This document shows positions 16,768-24,731 of a stretch of 52,953 nt of DNA, one piece after another (the first letter of the stretch is position 1; each line of letters starts with the position of its first letter). Location of the stretch: contig NZ_JACCHP010000033.1 in NCBI RefSeq assembly GCF_016031625.1, positions 1 through 52,953 on the forward strand, in the 5' to 3' direction. Made by a program: the position numbers and the translations under genes. The notes under the pieces are model-generated. The model was not told the DNA's origin, made no database searches, and was given only the letters and a program-made list of their open reading frames with translations. This stretch comes from Bradyrhizobium agreste (lineage in GTDB: Bacteria > Pseudomonadota > Alphaproteobacteria > Rhizobiales > Xanthobacteraceae).

Positions 16768-17262
16768 TCACCCCTGCCGCTGCCGCAACAGCGCTTCGAC
16801 ATCCAGCCGCTTGGTGAACATCGCGAGCTTCCCATCAGGCCCGAACGGCCATTGCTCCCGCGGCTTGTCCCAATACAGCTCCACGCCGTTCTGATCGGGG
16901 TCGCGCAGGTAAAGCGCCTCGCTGACGCCGTGGTCGCTGGCGCCATCGAGCGCAATGCCGGCCGTGAGCAGGCGATGCAGCGCATCCGCCAGCGCGGGGC
17001 GCGTCGGATAGAGGATCGCGGTGTGATAGAGCCCGGTGGTGCCCGGCGGCGGCGGCGAGCCGCCCTTGCTCTCCCAGGTGTTGAGCCCGATGTGGTGATG
17101 ATAGCCGCCGGCCGAGATGAAGGCCGCGCCCGAGCCCATCCGCTGCATCAGCTCGAAGCCGAGCACGCCGCAATAGAAGCCGAGCGCGCGATCGAGATCG
17201 GCGACCTTGAGATGGACGTGGCCGATCCTGGTGCCGGCAGGAATGGCGGGGCTTTGCGACAT
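16768..17262 (-). CDS. VOC-family (glyoxalase/extradiol dioxygenase-like) protein
   Basis: 164 residues from ATG 17262. Two beta-alpha-beta-beta-beta modules are visible: GHVHLKVADLDRALGFYCGVLGF, then HHIGLNTWES, then LYHTAILYP and the final LRDPDQNGVELYWDKP. Candidate metal ligands are the His in GHVHLKV, the His of YHTAILY and the Glu in NGVELYW. This arrangement resembles catechol-2,3-dioxygenase-like members (BphC/CatE small type) but the reaction is not determined. The upstream extension of the frame lies in non-coding sequence. Monocistronic, convergent with the MFS gene. Confidence 0.85.
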   Translation of the reverse strand: MSQSPAIPAGTRIGHVHLKVADLDRALGFYCGVLGFELMQRMGSGAAFISAGGYHHHIGLNTWESKGGSPPPPGTTGLYHTAILYPTRPALADALHRLLTAGIALDGASDHGVSEALYLRDPDQNGVELYWDKPREQWPFGPDGKLAMFTKRLDVEALLRQRQG

Positions 17263-17356
17263 GTGAATGCTCCATCGAATACACCCACATAAGGTCGGCC
17301 CCGGGACCGCGCTACGGGCCGATCCCGAAACCCATTGTTTCCGGAACGAGACCCGA

Positions 17357-17569
17357 CTATGGACCGGTCTCTCTCGACATACGCAGTGCCATGGCCTCTT
17401 TGCATACAGGGCATGCAATCAAGCGTTCCATTTTCTCAGAGGCGAATGGAACGTCGGTGATGCTCAGGTCAGCTTCCTCGCAAAACGGACAGCGGATCGG
17501 CGTATCCCGGTCGCGCGCGAGTTGCTGAGCGACGGCAGTCCATCTCTTCGTTTTGTTCTGAATGGTCAT
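17357..17569 (-). CDS. Small zinc-ribbon-like protein
   Basis: 70 residues with two CxxC knuckles, C27/C30 and C53/C56, separated by 22 residues, as in rubredoxin-like or zinc-ribbon folds. I do not recognise a named family. The N terminus is basic (KTKRW). It begins 8 bases after the stop of the carboxymuconolactone-decarboxylase-like gene and is in the same direction, so the two are probably one operon; no good Shine-Dalgarno is seen, consistent with coupling. Its small size and clean cysteine pattern make it likely to be real. Function unknown. Confidence 0.65.
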   Translation of the reverse strand: MTIQNKTKRWTAVAQQLARDRDTPIRCPFCEEADLSITDVPFASEKMERLIACPVCKEAMALRMSRETGP

Positions 17570-17577
17570 AGCACGAT

Positions 17578-18123
17578 TTAGGATAGCTCCGACACCTCAC
17601 CGTCGGGCAGGCCAAACTCAAATGTGTTCAGCGTCATCGACACCAGCGTGTAATAGCCGCACAGGCCGATCACCTCGACCACGCCGCGCTCGCCGAGCAG
17701 CTTCACCGCCTCGTCGTAGAGCCCCTTCTCGACACCGTGGCCCTCGTGCAGCGACTTCGCGAGGTCGTAGATCATCTTGGCCACGGGATCGTCGAAGTCG
17801 GGCGTGCGGCGGTCGCGGATGGCGTCGATGATCTCGGGCTTCATGCCGCCGGCAAGCGCCAGGCGCTTGTGCGCATACCATTCGTAATGCGCGGTCCAGT
17901 GCCGCGCCGTCACCAGGATCGCGATTTCCGAGAGTTTTGCGGGAAACATCGTGTCGAAGCGCAGCACCTCGCCGAGCCGCGTGGCATGGCGCGCCATCTC
18001 GGGGCTGTTCAGCCAGGCCATCATCGGCGGCGGCGGCTTGCCGCGCTTGCCGGCGATCGACTCGTCATAGGTCTGCCGCTGGCTCTCGTTCATTTCGCCA
18101 GGCGAAAGAAGTTTCAGGCGCAT
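17578..18123 (-). CDS. Carboxymuconolactone decarboxylase (CMD/AhpD-like) family protein
   Basis: 181 residues from ATG 18123, preceded by GAGG. The long open frame upstream lies opposite the acyl-CoA dehydrogenase gene and is not coding. The segment LSEIAILVTARHWTAHYEWYAHKRLALAGGM is the CMD-family core with the E-x3-H pattern; the CxxC of the peroxidase AhpD is missing, so it is probably not an alkylhydroperoxidase. Related proteins occur beside aromatic or fatty-acid catabolic genes, and here divergent acyl-CoA dehydrogenases lie next door. Substrate not known. Confidence 0.85.
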   Translation of the reverse strand: MRLKLLSPGEMNESQRQTYDESIAGKRGKPPPPMMAWLNSPEMARHATRLGEVLRFDTMFPAKLSEIAILVTARHWTAHYEWYAHKRLALAGGMKPEIIDAIRDRRTPDFDDPVAKMIYDLAKSLHEGHGVEKGLYDEAVKLLGERGVVEVIGLCGYYTLVSMTLNTFEFGLPDGEVSELS

Positions 18124-18249
18124 GGTCGTTTCCTCTTTGTTTTCAAGGCTCGCCGCAGCGGCGACTATAACTGATAAGTGGTTGAATTCCGCGGGGGCTT
18201 GGCCCAGACTCGGCGGCAACAATTCGAATTTGAGTGATGGAAACGACCA

Positions 18250-19464
18250 ATGACTGACTCCAAAACCAGCGATTCTGAATCCGCCGATCTCGAAACATTC
18301 CGCAACGAGACCCGCGCCTGGCTGGAGGCCAATTGCCCGCCGGAGATGCGCAAGCCGGCAACGTCCGATGCAGACGTGTTCTGGGGTGGGCGCAACGCGA
18401 AATTCTCGTCCGAGCCGCAGCGCATCTGGTTCGAGCGCATGCGCGACAAGGGCTGGACCGTGCCCGACTGGCCGAAGGAGTATGGCGGCGGGGGCCTGAG
18501 CGCTGCCGAGCACAAGGTGCTGCGCGCGGAGATGGCGCGGATCGGCGCGCGGCCGCCGCTGTCGAGCTTCGGCATCTGGATGCTCGGGCCGGCGCTGCTC
18601 AAGTACGGCAACGACGCCCAGAAGAAGGAGCATCTGCCGAAGATAGCCGCGGGCGAGATCCGCTGGTGTCAGGGCTATTCGGAGCCGAATGCCGGCTCCG
18701 ACCTCGCTTCGCTCCAGACCCGCGCCGAGAGCGACGGCGACGACTTCATCATCAACGGCCAGAAGATCTGGACGTCCTACGCCAATTACGCCGACTGGAT
18801 CTTCTGCCTGGTCCGCACCGATCCGACCGCGAAGAAGCATGACGGCATCAGCTTCATCCTGTTCGACATGACCTCCAAGGGCGTCTCGACCAAGCCGATC
18901 CTCTTGATCTCGGGATATTCGCCGTTCTGCGAGACCTTCTTCGACAATGTCCGCGTGCCGAAGGCGAATGTGGTCGGCCAGATCAATCGCGGCTGGGACG
19001 TCGCGAAATATCTGCTCCAGCACGAGCGTGCGATGATCTCAGGGATGGGCGAGCGCGGCGTCGGCCGGCCGCTCGGCCAGATCGCGGCCGATACGATCGG
19101 CACCGATGGGCAGGGCAAGCTCGACGACGCCATGTTGCGCGGCCAGATCGCGCGCTTCGACGTCGATGAAGCCGCATTAGCTGCCTGCGCCGAGCGCGCG
19201 GTCGATCTCGCCAAAGCCGGGCAGGCGCATCCGGCGTTCTCCTCGGCGATGAAATATTACGGCACCGAGCTCAACAAGCGCCGCCATGAAATCCTGATGT
19301 CGGCCGGCGGCGTCGATGCGCTGGAATGGGAGAGCGAGCGTTCCAGGCAGGGTGCCCGCCCGCGCGCCTGGCTGCGCACCAAGGCCAACTCGATCGAGGG
19401 CGGCACGAGCGAGGTCATGCTCGGCATCGTCGCCAAGCGCATCCTGGATTTGCCGGGGGCGTAA
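18250..19464 (+). CDS. Acyl-CoA dehydrogenase (subunit 1 of a pair)
   Basis: 404 residues. FAD-dependent acyl-CoA dehydrogenase fold: the N-terminal helical domain, the beta-domain with QGYSEPNAGSDLASLQT and KIWTSYANYADW, and the C-terminal helical domain ending SIEGGTSEVMLGIVAKRIL. It oxidises an acyl-CoA to the trans-2-enoyl-CoA and passes electrons to electron-transfer flavoprotein. The substrate cannot be read. It is followed, 146 bases on, by a second, divergent acyl-CoA dehydrogenase in the same direction; such tandem pairs often form heteromeric enzymes for sterol or bulky acyl chains in other bacteria. A family B repeat lies between them. Confidence 0.92.
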   Translation: MTDSKTSDSESADLETFRNETRAWLEANCPPEMRKPATSDADVFWGGRNAKFSSEPQRIWFERMRDKGWTVPDWPKEYGGGGLSAAEHKVLRAEMARIGARPPLSSFGIWMLGPALLKYGNDAQKKEHLPKIAAGEIRWCQGYSEPNAGSDLASLQTRAESDGDDFIINGQKIWTSYANYADWIFCLVRTDPTAKKHDGISFILFDMTSKGVSTKPILLISGYSPFCETFFDNVRVPKANVVGQINRGWDVAKYLLQHERAMISGMGERGVGRPLGQIAADTIGTDGQGKLDDAMLRGQIARFDVDEAALAACAERAVDLAKAGQAHPAFSSAMKYYGTELNKRRHEILMSAGGVDALEWESERSRQGARPRAWLRTKANSIEGGTSEVMLGIVAKRILDLPGA

Positions 19465-19472
19465 GCCTTTCT

Positions 19473-19578
19473 GTCATTCCGGGGCGCGACGAAGTCGCGA
19501 GCCCGGAATCCATCTATCCACCAACTCCGCCGCTCGATGGTTTCCGGGCCTGGCCCTTCGGGCCATCCCGGAATGACG
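19473..19578. repeat. Dispersed palindromic repeat, family B
   Basis: Begins GTCATTCCGGGGCGCG and ends CATCCCGGAATGACG, making a long imperfect hairpin. Other copies are at 35176-35279 and 48917-49020, with a diverged member at 26822-26963. It lies inside the presumed acyl-CoA dehydrogenase operon, between the two genes. Confidence 0.8.
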
Positions 19579-19610
19579 AACCAGATAGATTTCGAATCGG
19601 AAACACGCCC

Positions 19611-20750
19611 ATGGCCCTCGTCCTCACCGAAGAACAATCCATGCTCCGCGACTCCGCGCGCGGGCTGATCAGCGACAAGGCGCCGGTGTCGCACCTGCGC
19701 CACTTGCGCGACAGCAAGGACCCCACCGGCTTCTCCAAGGAGCTCTGGCATTCCTTCGCCGAGATGGGCTTTGCCGGCTTGCTGGTGCCGGAGGAGTTCG
19801 GCGGCAGCGGTCTCGGCTACGTCGAAGCCGGAATCATCATGGAGGAGATTGGCCGCACCTTGATGCCATCGCCCTTCCTCGCCACGTCAGTGGTGGCGGC
19901 CTCGGCGCTGGGCCGCGGCGGCAATGCCGCGCAGAAATCGGAATATTTGTCGAGGATCGCGAGCGGCTCGCTGCTCGCGACGCTGGCGATCGACGAGGGC
20001 GCCAAGCATCGCCCGCTGCAGACCAGCCTGCAGGCCGTGCGCGCCGGCAACGGCTTCAAGCTCTCCGGCGCCAAGGCGCTGGTGGTCGACGGCCACGTTG
20101 CCGATCTCCTCATCGTCGCCGCGCGCACCGCGGGCGCCGCCGGCGAACGCGAGGGCCTGACGCTGTTCCTGGTCGACCCCAAGGCCAAGGGCGTTGCGAT
20201 AGAGCGCACCATCATGGTCGATGCGCACAATGCGGCGCGGATCGAATTCGCCAACGTCGAGGTCGACGCCGACAGCGTGCTCGGCGAGGTCGACCAGGCC
20301 GCGGGCCTGCTCGATGGCGTGCTCGATATCGGCCGCGGCGCGGTCGCCGCCGAGATGGTCGGCCTCAGCGATGAAGTGTTTGGCCGCACCGTCGAATATC
20401 TGAAGAGCCGCAAGCAATTCGGCAAGCTGATCGGCGAATTCCAGGCGCTGCAGCATCGCGCCGCCGAGCTCTATATCGACATCGAAATCACCCGTGCCGC
20501 CACCATGAAGGCGCTGCAGGCCCTGGATGCCGACGTCGCCAAGGCCGCGTCCGCCGTCGCGGTCGCCAAGGCGCGCGCCGGCACCACCGCCACGCGCGCG
20601 GTGCAGGAAGGCGTGCAGATGCACGGCGGCATGGGCATGACCGACCAGTTCGACATCGGCTTCTTCATGAAGCGCGCACGTGTCTGCGAGGAGCTGTTCG
20701 GCGATGCGAACTATCACACCGAGCAGCTGGCCAGGTCGCGGGGGTATTGA
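19611..20750 (+). CDS. Acyl-CoA dehydrogenase (subunit 2 of a pair)
   Basis: 379 residues from ATG 19611; the open frame upstream runs through the family B repeat and is not coding. N-terminal domain LTEEQSMLRDSARGLI, mid domain with the reduced LATLAIDEG and LSGAKALVVDG segments, and the C-terminal RKQFGKLIGEFQALQHRAAELYIDIE and QMHGGMGMTDQFDIGFFMKRA helices. The middle domain lacks the usual TEPxAGSD motif found in catalytically standard members and in its partner, which suggests a specialised or partner role. Same direction as the preceding gene, so probably cotranscribed. Confidence 0.9.
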   Translation: MALVLTEEQSMLRDSARGLISDKAPVSHLRHLRDSKDPTGFSKELWHSFAEMGFAGLLVPEEFGGSGLGYVEAGIIMEEIGRTLMPSPFLATSVVAASALGRGGNAAQKSEYLSRIASGSLLATLAIDEGAKHRPLQTSLQAVRAGNGFKLSGAKALVVDGHVADLLIVAARTAGAAGEREGLTLFLVDPKAKGVAIERTIMVDAHNAARIEFANVEVDADSVLGEVDQAAGLLDGVLDIGRGAVAAEMVGLSDEVFGRTVEYLKSRKQFGKLIGEFQALQHRAAELYIDIEITRAATMKALQALDADVAKAASAVAVAKARAGTTATRAVQEGVQMHGGMGMTDQFDIGFFMKRARVCEELFGDANYHTEQLARSRGY

Positions 20751-20757
20751 GGATCCT

Positions 20758-20842
20758 GTAGCCCGGATGGAGCGCAGCGAAATCCGGGTTCTTTCCGCAC
20801 GGCGAGACCGCCCCGGATTACGCTACGCTCCATCCGGGCTAC
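20758..20842. repeat. Dispersed palindromic repeat, family C
   Basis: GTAGCCCGGATGGAGCG at the left and CGCTCCATCCGGGCTAC at the right form a long perfect-ended hairpin. It starts 7 bases after the acyl-CoA dehydrogenase stop and may also serve as a 3' end structure. Confidence 0.75.
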
Positions 20843-20878
20843 GGCGGTTGAGATTGTGGGATGCGCTTGCCTCAATCT

Positions 20879-20964
20879 CGTCATTGCGAGCGCAGCGAAG
20901 CAATCCAGAATCCCTCCGCGGAGGCGGTCTGGATTGCTTCGTCGCTGCGCTCCTCGCAATGACG
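20879..20964. repeat. Dispersed palindromic repeat, family D
   Basis: CGTCATTGCGAGCGCAGCGA at the left pairs with the right end ...GCGCTCCTCGCAATGACG; an inner pair GCAATCCAG/CTGGATTGC is also visible. It ends 13 bases before the stop codon of the convergent binding-protein gene. Confidence 0.8.
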
Positions 20965-20977
20965 ACCGCGAGGCCGG

Positions 20978-22015
20978 TTACCGCATCGGCGGCGCATACT
21001 GCACGCCACCCGCGTTCCACAGCTGGTTCATGCCGCGCGGAATCTTCAGCTTCGACTTCTCGCCGATGTTGCGATCATACATCTCGCCGTAATTGCCGAC
21101 GTGACGGATGATGCGCGCGGCCCAGTCCTTGGTGAGGCCGAGCTGCTCGCCGTAATTGCCCTCAGTGCCGACGAGGCGCATCACGTCCGGCTTCTTCGAC
21201 TTCAGGGCCTCGTCGATGTTTTCCGAGGTCACGCCGAGCTCCTCGGCGTTGATCATCGCATACAGCGTCCACTTCACGATCATCATCCAGTCGTCGTCGC
21301 GCTGACGCACCACGGGGGCAAGCGGCTCCTTGGAGATCATGTCCGGCAGGATCATGTGGTCGCCGGGCTTCGTCAGGTTCAGCCGCAGCGCATAGAGCTG
21401 GGAAACGTCGGCGGAGAACGTGTCGCACTTGCCGCTATCGTAGGCCTTCACGACGTCGTCGAGCTTGTCGAACTTCACCTCTTCGTACTTCATGTTGTTG
21501 ACGCGGAAGTAATCGGCGACGTGGAATGTCGTCGTGGTGTTCGCCTGCACGCAGACCTTGCTGCCGGTCAGATCCAGCGACGTCTCCTTGTTGCGCGAGC
21601 GCGGCAGCATGAAGCCTACGCCGTCGTAATAAGCGATGGCGGGAAAATAGAGGTCGTACTCCAGCTCACGCGCCATGCTCCAGGTCGTGTTGCGCGAGAG
21701 GATGTCCACCTTGCGGCTCTGCAGCTCCTTGAAACGCTCATTGGCGTCGAGCGGAACGAACTTCGCCTTGTTCGGGTCGTTGAAGATCGCAGCGGCGACC
21801 GCGCGGCAGAAATCGACATCGAAGCCGGTCCAGTTGCCCTTGTCGTCGGGGATCGAGAAGCCCGGCAGGCCCTTGTTGACGCCGCACAGCACCTCGCCGC
21901 GGCGAACGGTGCGCTTCAGCGTGCGGGTGTCGTAGAATTCATAGATGACGGCGAGGACGCCGACCAGCACGGCGACCGCGAGCCCGATCAGCAGGCCGCC
22001 ACGAAAAGTGCGCAT
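20978..22015 (-). CDS. Amino-acid ABC transporter substrate-binding protein (AapJ-like, orphan)
   Basis: 345 residues from ATG 22015. Family 3 solute-binding protein of the general L-amino-acid (AapJ) type: VLCGVNKGLPGFSIPDDKGNWTGFDVD at the start of the mature domain, then RKVDILSRNTTWSMARE and the KPDVMRLVGTEGNYGEQLGL C-terminal part. The N terminus has a single hydrophobic helix (about 8-26) without an obvious signal-peptidase site, so it may stay membrane-anchored. The permease and ATPase genes (aapQMP) are not in the window. The Shine-Dalgarno is made by a (GA)8 tract. Upstream in the same direction is an L,D-transpeptidase gene. Confidence 0.88.
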   Translation of the reverse strand: MRTFRGGLLIGLAVAVLVGVLAVIYEFYDTRTLKRTVRRGEVLCGVNKGLPGFSIPDDKGNWTGFDVDFCRAVAAAIFNDPNKAKFVPLDANERFKELQSRKVDILSRNTTWSMARELEYDLYFPAIAYYDGVGFMLPRSRNKETSLDLTGSKVCVQANTTTTFHVADYFRVNNMKYEEVKFDKLDDVVKAYDSGKCDTFSADVSQLYALRLNLTKPGDHMILPDMISKEPLAPVVRQRDDDWMMIVKWTLYAMINAEELGVTSENIDEALKSKKPDVMRLVGTEGNYGEQLGLTKDWAARIIRHVGNYGEMYDRNIGEKSKLKIPRGMNQLWNAGGVQYAPPMR

Positions 22016-22019
22016 GATG

Positions 22020-22035
22020 TCTCTCTCTCTCTCTC
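22020..22035 (-). repeat. (GA)8 dinucleotide tract serving as Shine-Dalgarno
   Basis: Eight uninterrupted TC units on the plus strand, read as GA on the coding strand, end 4 bases before the ATG at 22015. No other ribosome binding sequence is present. Confidence 0.7.
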
Positions 22036-22069
22036 GAAAGTATCGGAAAAGGAATGGGAGGAGGGTACG

Positions 22070-22095
22070 GAGCATGATCCCGAGGGATCATGCTC
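22070..22095. repeat. Hairpin between L,D-transpeptidase and binding-protein genes
   Basis: Perfect 12-bp arms (left GAGCATGATCCC) with a 2-base loop. The GAGCATGATC half is a frequent end of rhizobial intergenic palindromes. It could end the transpeptidase transcript, but no T-tract follows. Confidence 0.6.
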
Positions 22096-22109
22096 GAACC
22101 TAAAGGCCG

Positions 22110-22703
22110 TCAGAGTTCGGGCTTCTGCCGGATGACGACCTTGGTGCCGAGGGGGACGCGATCGTAGAGATCGGCGACGTCGTTGTTGACGAGACGGAAG
22201 CAGCCCGACGACACCTTGGTGCCGATCGTGTCGGGGCGGTTGGTGCCGTGGATGCGATAGACCGTGGTGCCGAGATACATGGCGCGGGCGCCCAGCGGAT
22301 TGCCGGGTCCGCCGGCCATGAAGCGCGGCAGATAGGGCTGGCGCTGGATCATCTCCGCTGGCGGCGTCCAGTCCGGCCACTCCTTCTTGTTGGTGATGGT
22401 CACCAGCCCCTGCCACTGAAAACCGTCGCGGCCGACGCCGATGCCGTAGCGGATGGCGCGCCCGCCCGGCTGCACCAAATAGAGGTGGCGCTCGGCGGTC
22501 GAGACGATGATGGTGCCCGGCGCTTCCGTGGTTCGGAAGTAGACCACCTGCTTCTGCCATTCCGGCTCGAGCTGGTAGGAATCATCCGCGATCAGGCCCG
22601 GCTCGTCGCCGCGGTCCGGCTGCTGGGCGAAGGCGTGCGGCATGGACAGGAAAAGGCCCATCGCAGCCACCAAAATCCCGGTCAGGCGACGAAAATCCGT
22701 CAT
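22110..22703 (-). CDS. L,D-transpeptidase (YkuD domain), secreted
   Basis: 197 residues. A Sec signal peptide ends near residue 26 (MPHAFAQ). The YkuD catalytic domain (about 60-195) carries the HGTN motif (H152) and the nucleophile C168 with R170 in SSGCFRL. These periplasmic enzymes form 3-3 cross-links in peptidoglycan or attach proteins to it; in alphaproteobacteria several paralogs anchor outer-membrane proteins. GGRDGFQWQG and PPAEMIQRQPYLPRFMAGGPGNPLG are typical of the ErfK/YbiS/YcfS/YnhG class. It is upstream of and collinear with the binding-protein gene but a hairpin lies between. Confidence 0.93.
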   Translation of the reverse strand: MTDFRRLTGILVAAMGLFLSMPHAFAQQPDRGDEPGLIADDSYQLEPEWQKQVVYFRTTEAPGTIIVSTAERHLYLVQPGGRAIRYGIGVGRDGFQWQGLVTITNKKEWPDWTPPAEMIQRQPYLPRFMAGGPGNPLGARAMYLGTTVYRIHGTNRPDTIGTKVSSGCFRLVNNDVADLYDRVPLGTKVVIRQKPEL

Positions 22704-22894
22704 TTCAAGCTCTCCCCGCTGCCACAGCGCAAATCATTCGGAACCATCAAACCTGAGGGGCAAGTTCATGGCAAGTTGATGGCGCGCCGTCCTGGCATGT
22801 CACGACAATGCTTTGGTTTTTTGACGGGCCCAGAGCAATGCCACGAACAGGGGATGGCGCGAAAAGCAGTGATTGTCACCGCTCGGGAGGTGAG

Positions 22895-23016
22895 CTCCCT
22901 CCCCCGCTTGCGGGGGAGGGCTGGGGAGAGGGTGCTTCCGCAATGGGACACTCCCGACGTGGAGAGAACCCTCACCCGCCGCTGCGCGGCGACATCTCCC
23001 GCAAGCGGGAGAGGCG
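22895..23016. repeat. Dispersed palindromic repeat, family E
   Basis: CTCCCTCCCCCGCTTGCGGG at the left and CTCCCGCAAGCGGGAGAGGC at the right, each itself a small hairpin. Other copies are at 25549-25710 and 39250-39394, with a cut-off one at 52656-52671. It occupies the middle of the 358-base gap between the PH-like and transpeptidase genes; nothing else was seen in that gap. Confidence 0.8.
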
Positions 23017-23061
23017 CAGACCGAACGCGCGGTGAGATCAACCCAGACAAATGGAGGCCCG

Positions 23062-24033
23062 CTAAATCTTGTTGCTCTCCGCCGCGATCCCGAGCCGCCG
23101 CACGATCTCGGCTCCCACGGCGCGGGCCTCGACCCGCGAGCCGATGCGGGGGCTGCGAAACCGCCGCCCTGAATGCAGCCGGATCACCACGATGCAATGC
23201 TCGTCCTCGGAGCGGCCGCGGCGCTCGACCGTGATCGTTTTCACGTCGGGCCCTGCGATGTGGTCGGCCCGCAGGCTGCCGTCGCCCCACAGGCGCTCGA
23301 CGCGAATCTCGTTCGCGCCGATCACCCAGAACGCGCCGGTGGCGAGGTTCGCATAGCGATAGATGGCGAATGCGGCGATCGCGCCCAGCGGCAGCAGCAG
23401 GATGTCGACATGGCTCGGGGAAAGGCCGCGCCACAGCTTGTAGGCATAGGGGACCGCGGACAACGCCACGGCGATCAGTGCGACGATCCGGATGTCCCGT
23501 TCAGAAAACGCCTCGAGCGGCTCGCCGAGATGCATCTCGGGATTGCTGGCATCGAGCGGGTTGCTCGGCGCCTCGACATTGGGAACGCCGAAATTCGCCG
23601 CGATCCACGTCACAGTGTCCCTAACATGAGTGACGTCGGGAATCGGCGGCGAGGTCAGGCGTTCGCCCGAGGCGAGCGTGAAGACGAGCTGGAAGCGGGC
23701 CTTCACCCGCTTGCTGCCGGGGACCTGCAGCGCCGTGATCTCGTCCTTGCCGACGAGGCGCGTCTGGAGTTTTCCGAACGGCCGCTGCCTCCCGATCAGG
23801 ATCTCGTCGGGCGTGATGATCCACACCACCGCCGGCGCCATCATGATGCCGACGACGAACCCGGCTCCCACCAGCAGCGCCACCGCCGATATCGTGATTT
23901 CCAGGACGTCCTGCGTGAACAGTCCCGGCGTGAAGCACAGCGCGACGGCGGCCGCCGAGCCGGCCACGACCAGCCGCTGTGCGATCGAGGAACCTTCACG
24001 AAGGCGGATGTCGGTGCTGCTAGTCGCGTCCAT
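23062..24033 (-). CDS. Membrane protein with two PH-like domains, uncharacterised
   Basis: 323 residues from ATG 24033; an earlier start adds 21 residues of unlikely sequence. Two similar halves are visible. Each half has a hydrophobic hairpin of two helices (about 25-75 and 185-225) followed by a beta-rich domain resembling the bacterial PH-like (DUF304/PH_2) fold: ITPDEILIGRQRPFGKLQTRLVGKDEITALQV in the first and IGANEIRVERLWGDGSLRADHI then VKTITVERRG in the second. Each ends in a short helix (VTWIAANFG; GAEIVRRLGIA). This indicates an internal duplication. Function not known; proteins with this fold often act at the membrane in stress or envelope functions. Monocistronic. Confidence 0.65.
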   Translation of the reverse strand: MDATSSTDIRLREGSSIAQRLVVAGSAAAVALCFTPGLFTQDVLEITISAVALLVGAGFVVGIMMAPAVVWIITPDEILIGRQRPFGKLQTRLVGKDEITALQVPGSKRVKARFQLVFTLASGERLTSPPIPDVTHVRDTVTWIAANFGVPNVEAPSNPLDASNPEMHLGEPLEAFSERDIRIVALIAVALSAVPYAYKLWRGLSPSHVDILLLPLGAIAAFAIYRYANLATGAFWVIGANEIRVERLWGDGSLRADHIAGPDVKTITVERRGRSEDEHCIVVIRLHSGRRFRSPRIGSRVEARAVGAEIVRRLGIAAESNKI

Positions 24034-24135
24034 TGCGGGCGGCTGATTGCGTCGGTTGCGAACCTCCACGGACGGCTCCGTGGAGTCAAGCAACAAGGCG
24101 ACAATTGCAGCCGGCCGCGCGATGGCCGCGCAGCG

Positions 24136-24699
24136 TCAGCTGCTCGCGTTCAGCAGCTTGGCCACGGTGCGATCGATCTCGTCATAGCTGCCTTCGCCGG
24201 CGTGCTGGAACACGATCTTGCCGCTCTGGTCGACGATGTATTGCGCCGGCCAATATTGATTGCGATAGGCGTTCCAGGTCTTGGACTCATTGTCCTGCGC
24301 CACCGGATAGGTGATGCCATGGCGCTTCAGCGCGGCCTGCACGTTGGCGGCCGAGCGCTCGAACGGGAACTCCGGCGTGTGCACGCCGACCACGACGAGA
24401 CCCCGATCCCGGTACTTGGCGTAGAGCTCGGTGACATGCGGCAGCGTGTTGACGCAGTTGACGCAGCCATAGGTCCAGAAATCGACCAGCACGACCTTGC
24501 CGCGGAGATCGGCGATGCTCAGCGGCTTCGAGTTGAACCAGTTGGTGATGCCGGTGAAATCCGGCGCGGCCTGCTGGCTCGCGGCGGCGGTGACGATGGG
24601 TGCGGCACGCGCAGCCTCGTCGCAGATGCCGGGGATGACGGCGCCGGTGACGGTGATGCCGATCAGTGCAGCAGAGGTTGCGAGCAGCTTGAGAGTCAT
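24136..24699 (-). CDS. Periplasmic thioredoxin-like (TlpA/DipZ-type) protein
   Basis: 187 residues from ATG 24699. A signal peptide or anchor covers the first 25-33 residues, followed by a thioredoxin fold (about 45-187) with the redox pair C79-V-N-C82 in FWTYGCVNC, the YGCxNC form found in DipZ-type and NHL-linked thioredoxins. DLRGKVVLVDFW, VGVHTPEFPFE and the cis-Pro loop WPAQYIVDQSGKIV support the call. It would reduce or exchange thiols in the periplasm using electrons from CcdA, whose gene ends 32 bases upstream on the same strand. Confidence 0.9.
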   Translation of the reverse strand: MTLKLLATSAALIGITVTGAVIPGICDEAARAAPIVTAAASQQAAPDFTGITNWFNSKPLSIADLRGKVVLVDFWTYGCVNCVNTLPHVTELYAKYRDRGLVVVGVHTPEFPFERSAANVQAALKRHGITYPVAQDNESKTWNAYRNQYWPAQYIVDQSGKIVFQHAGEGSYDEIDRTVAKLLNASS

Positions 24700-24731
24700 G
24701 GAAAGCGTCCTCCGGTGAAGATTGAGGGTGA

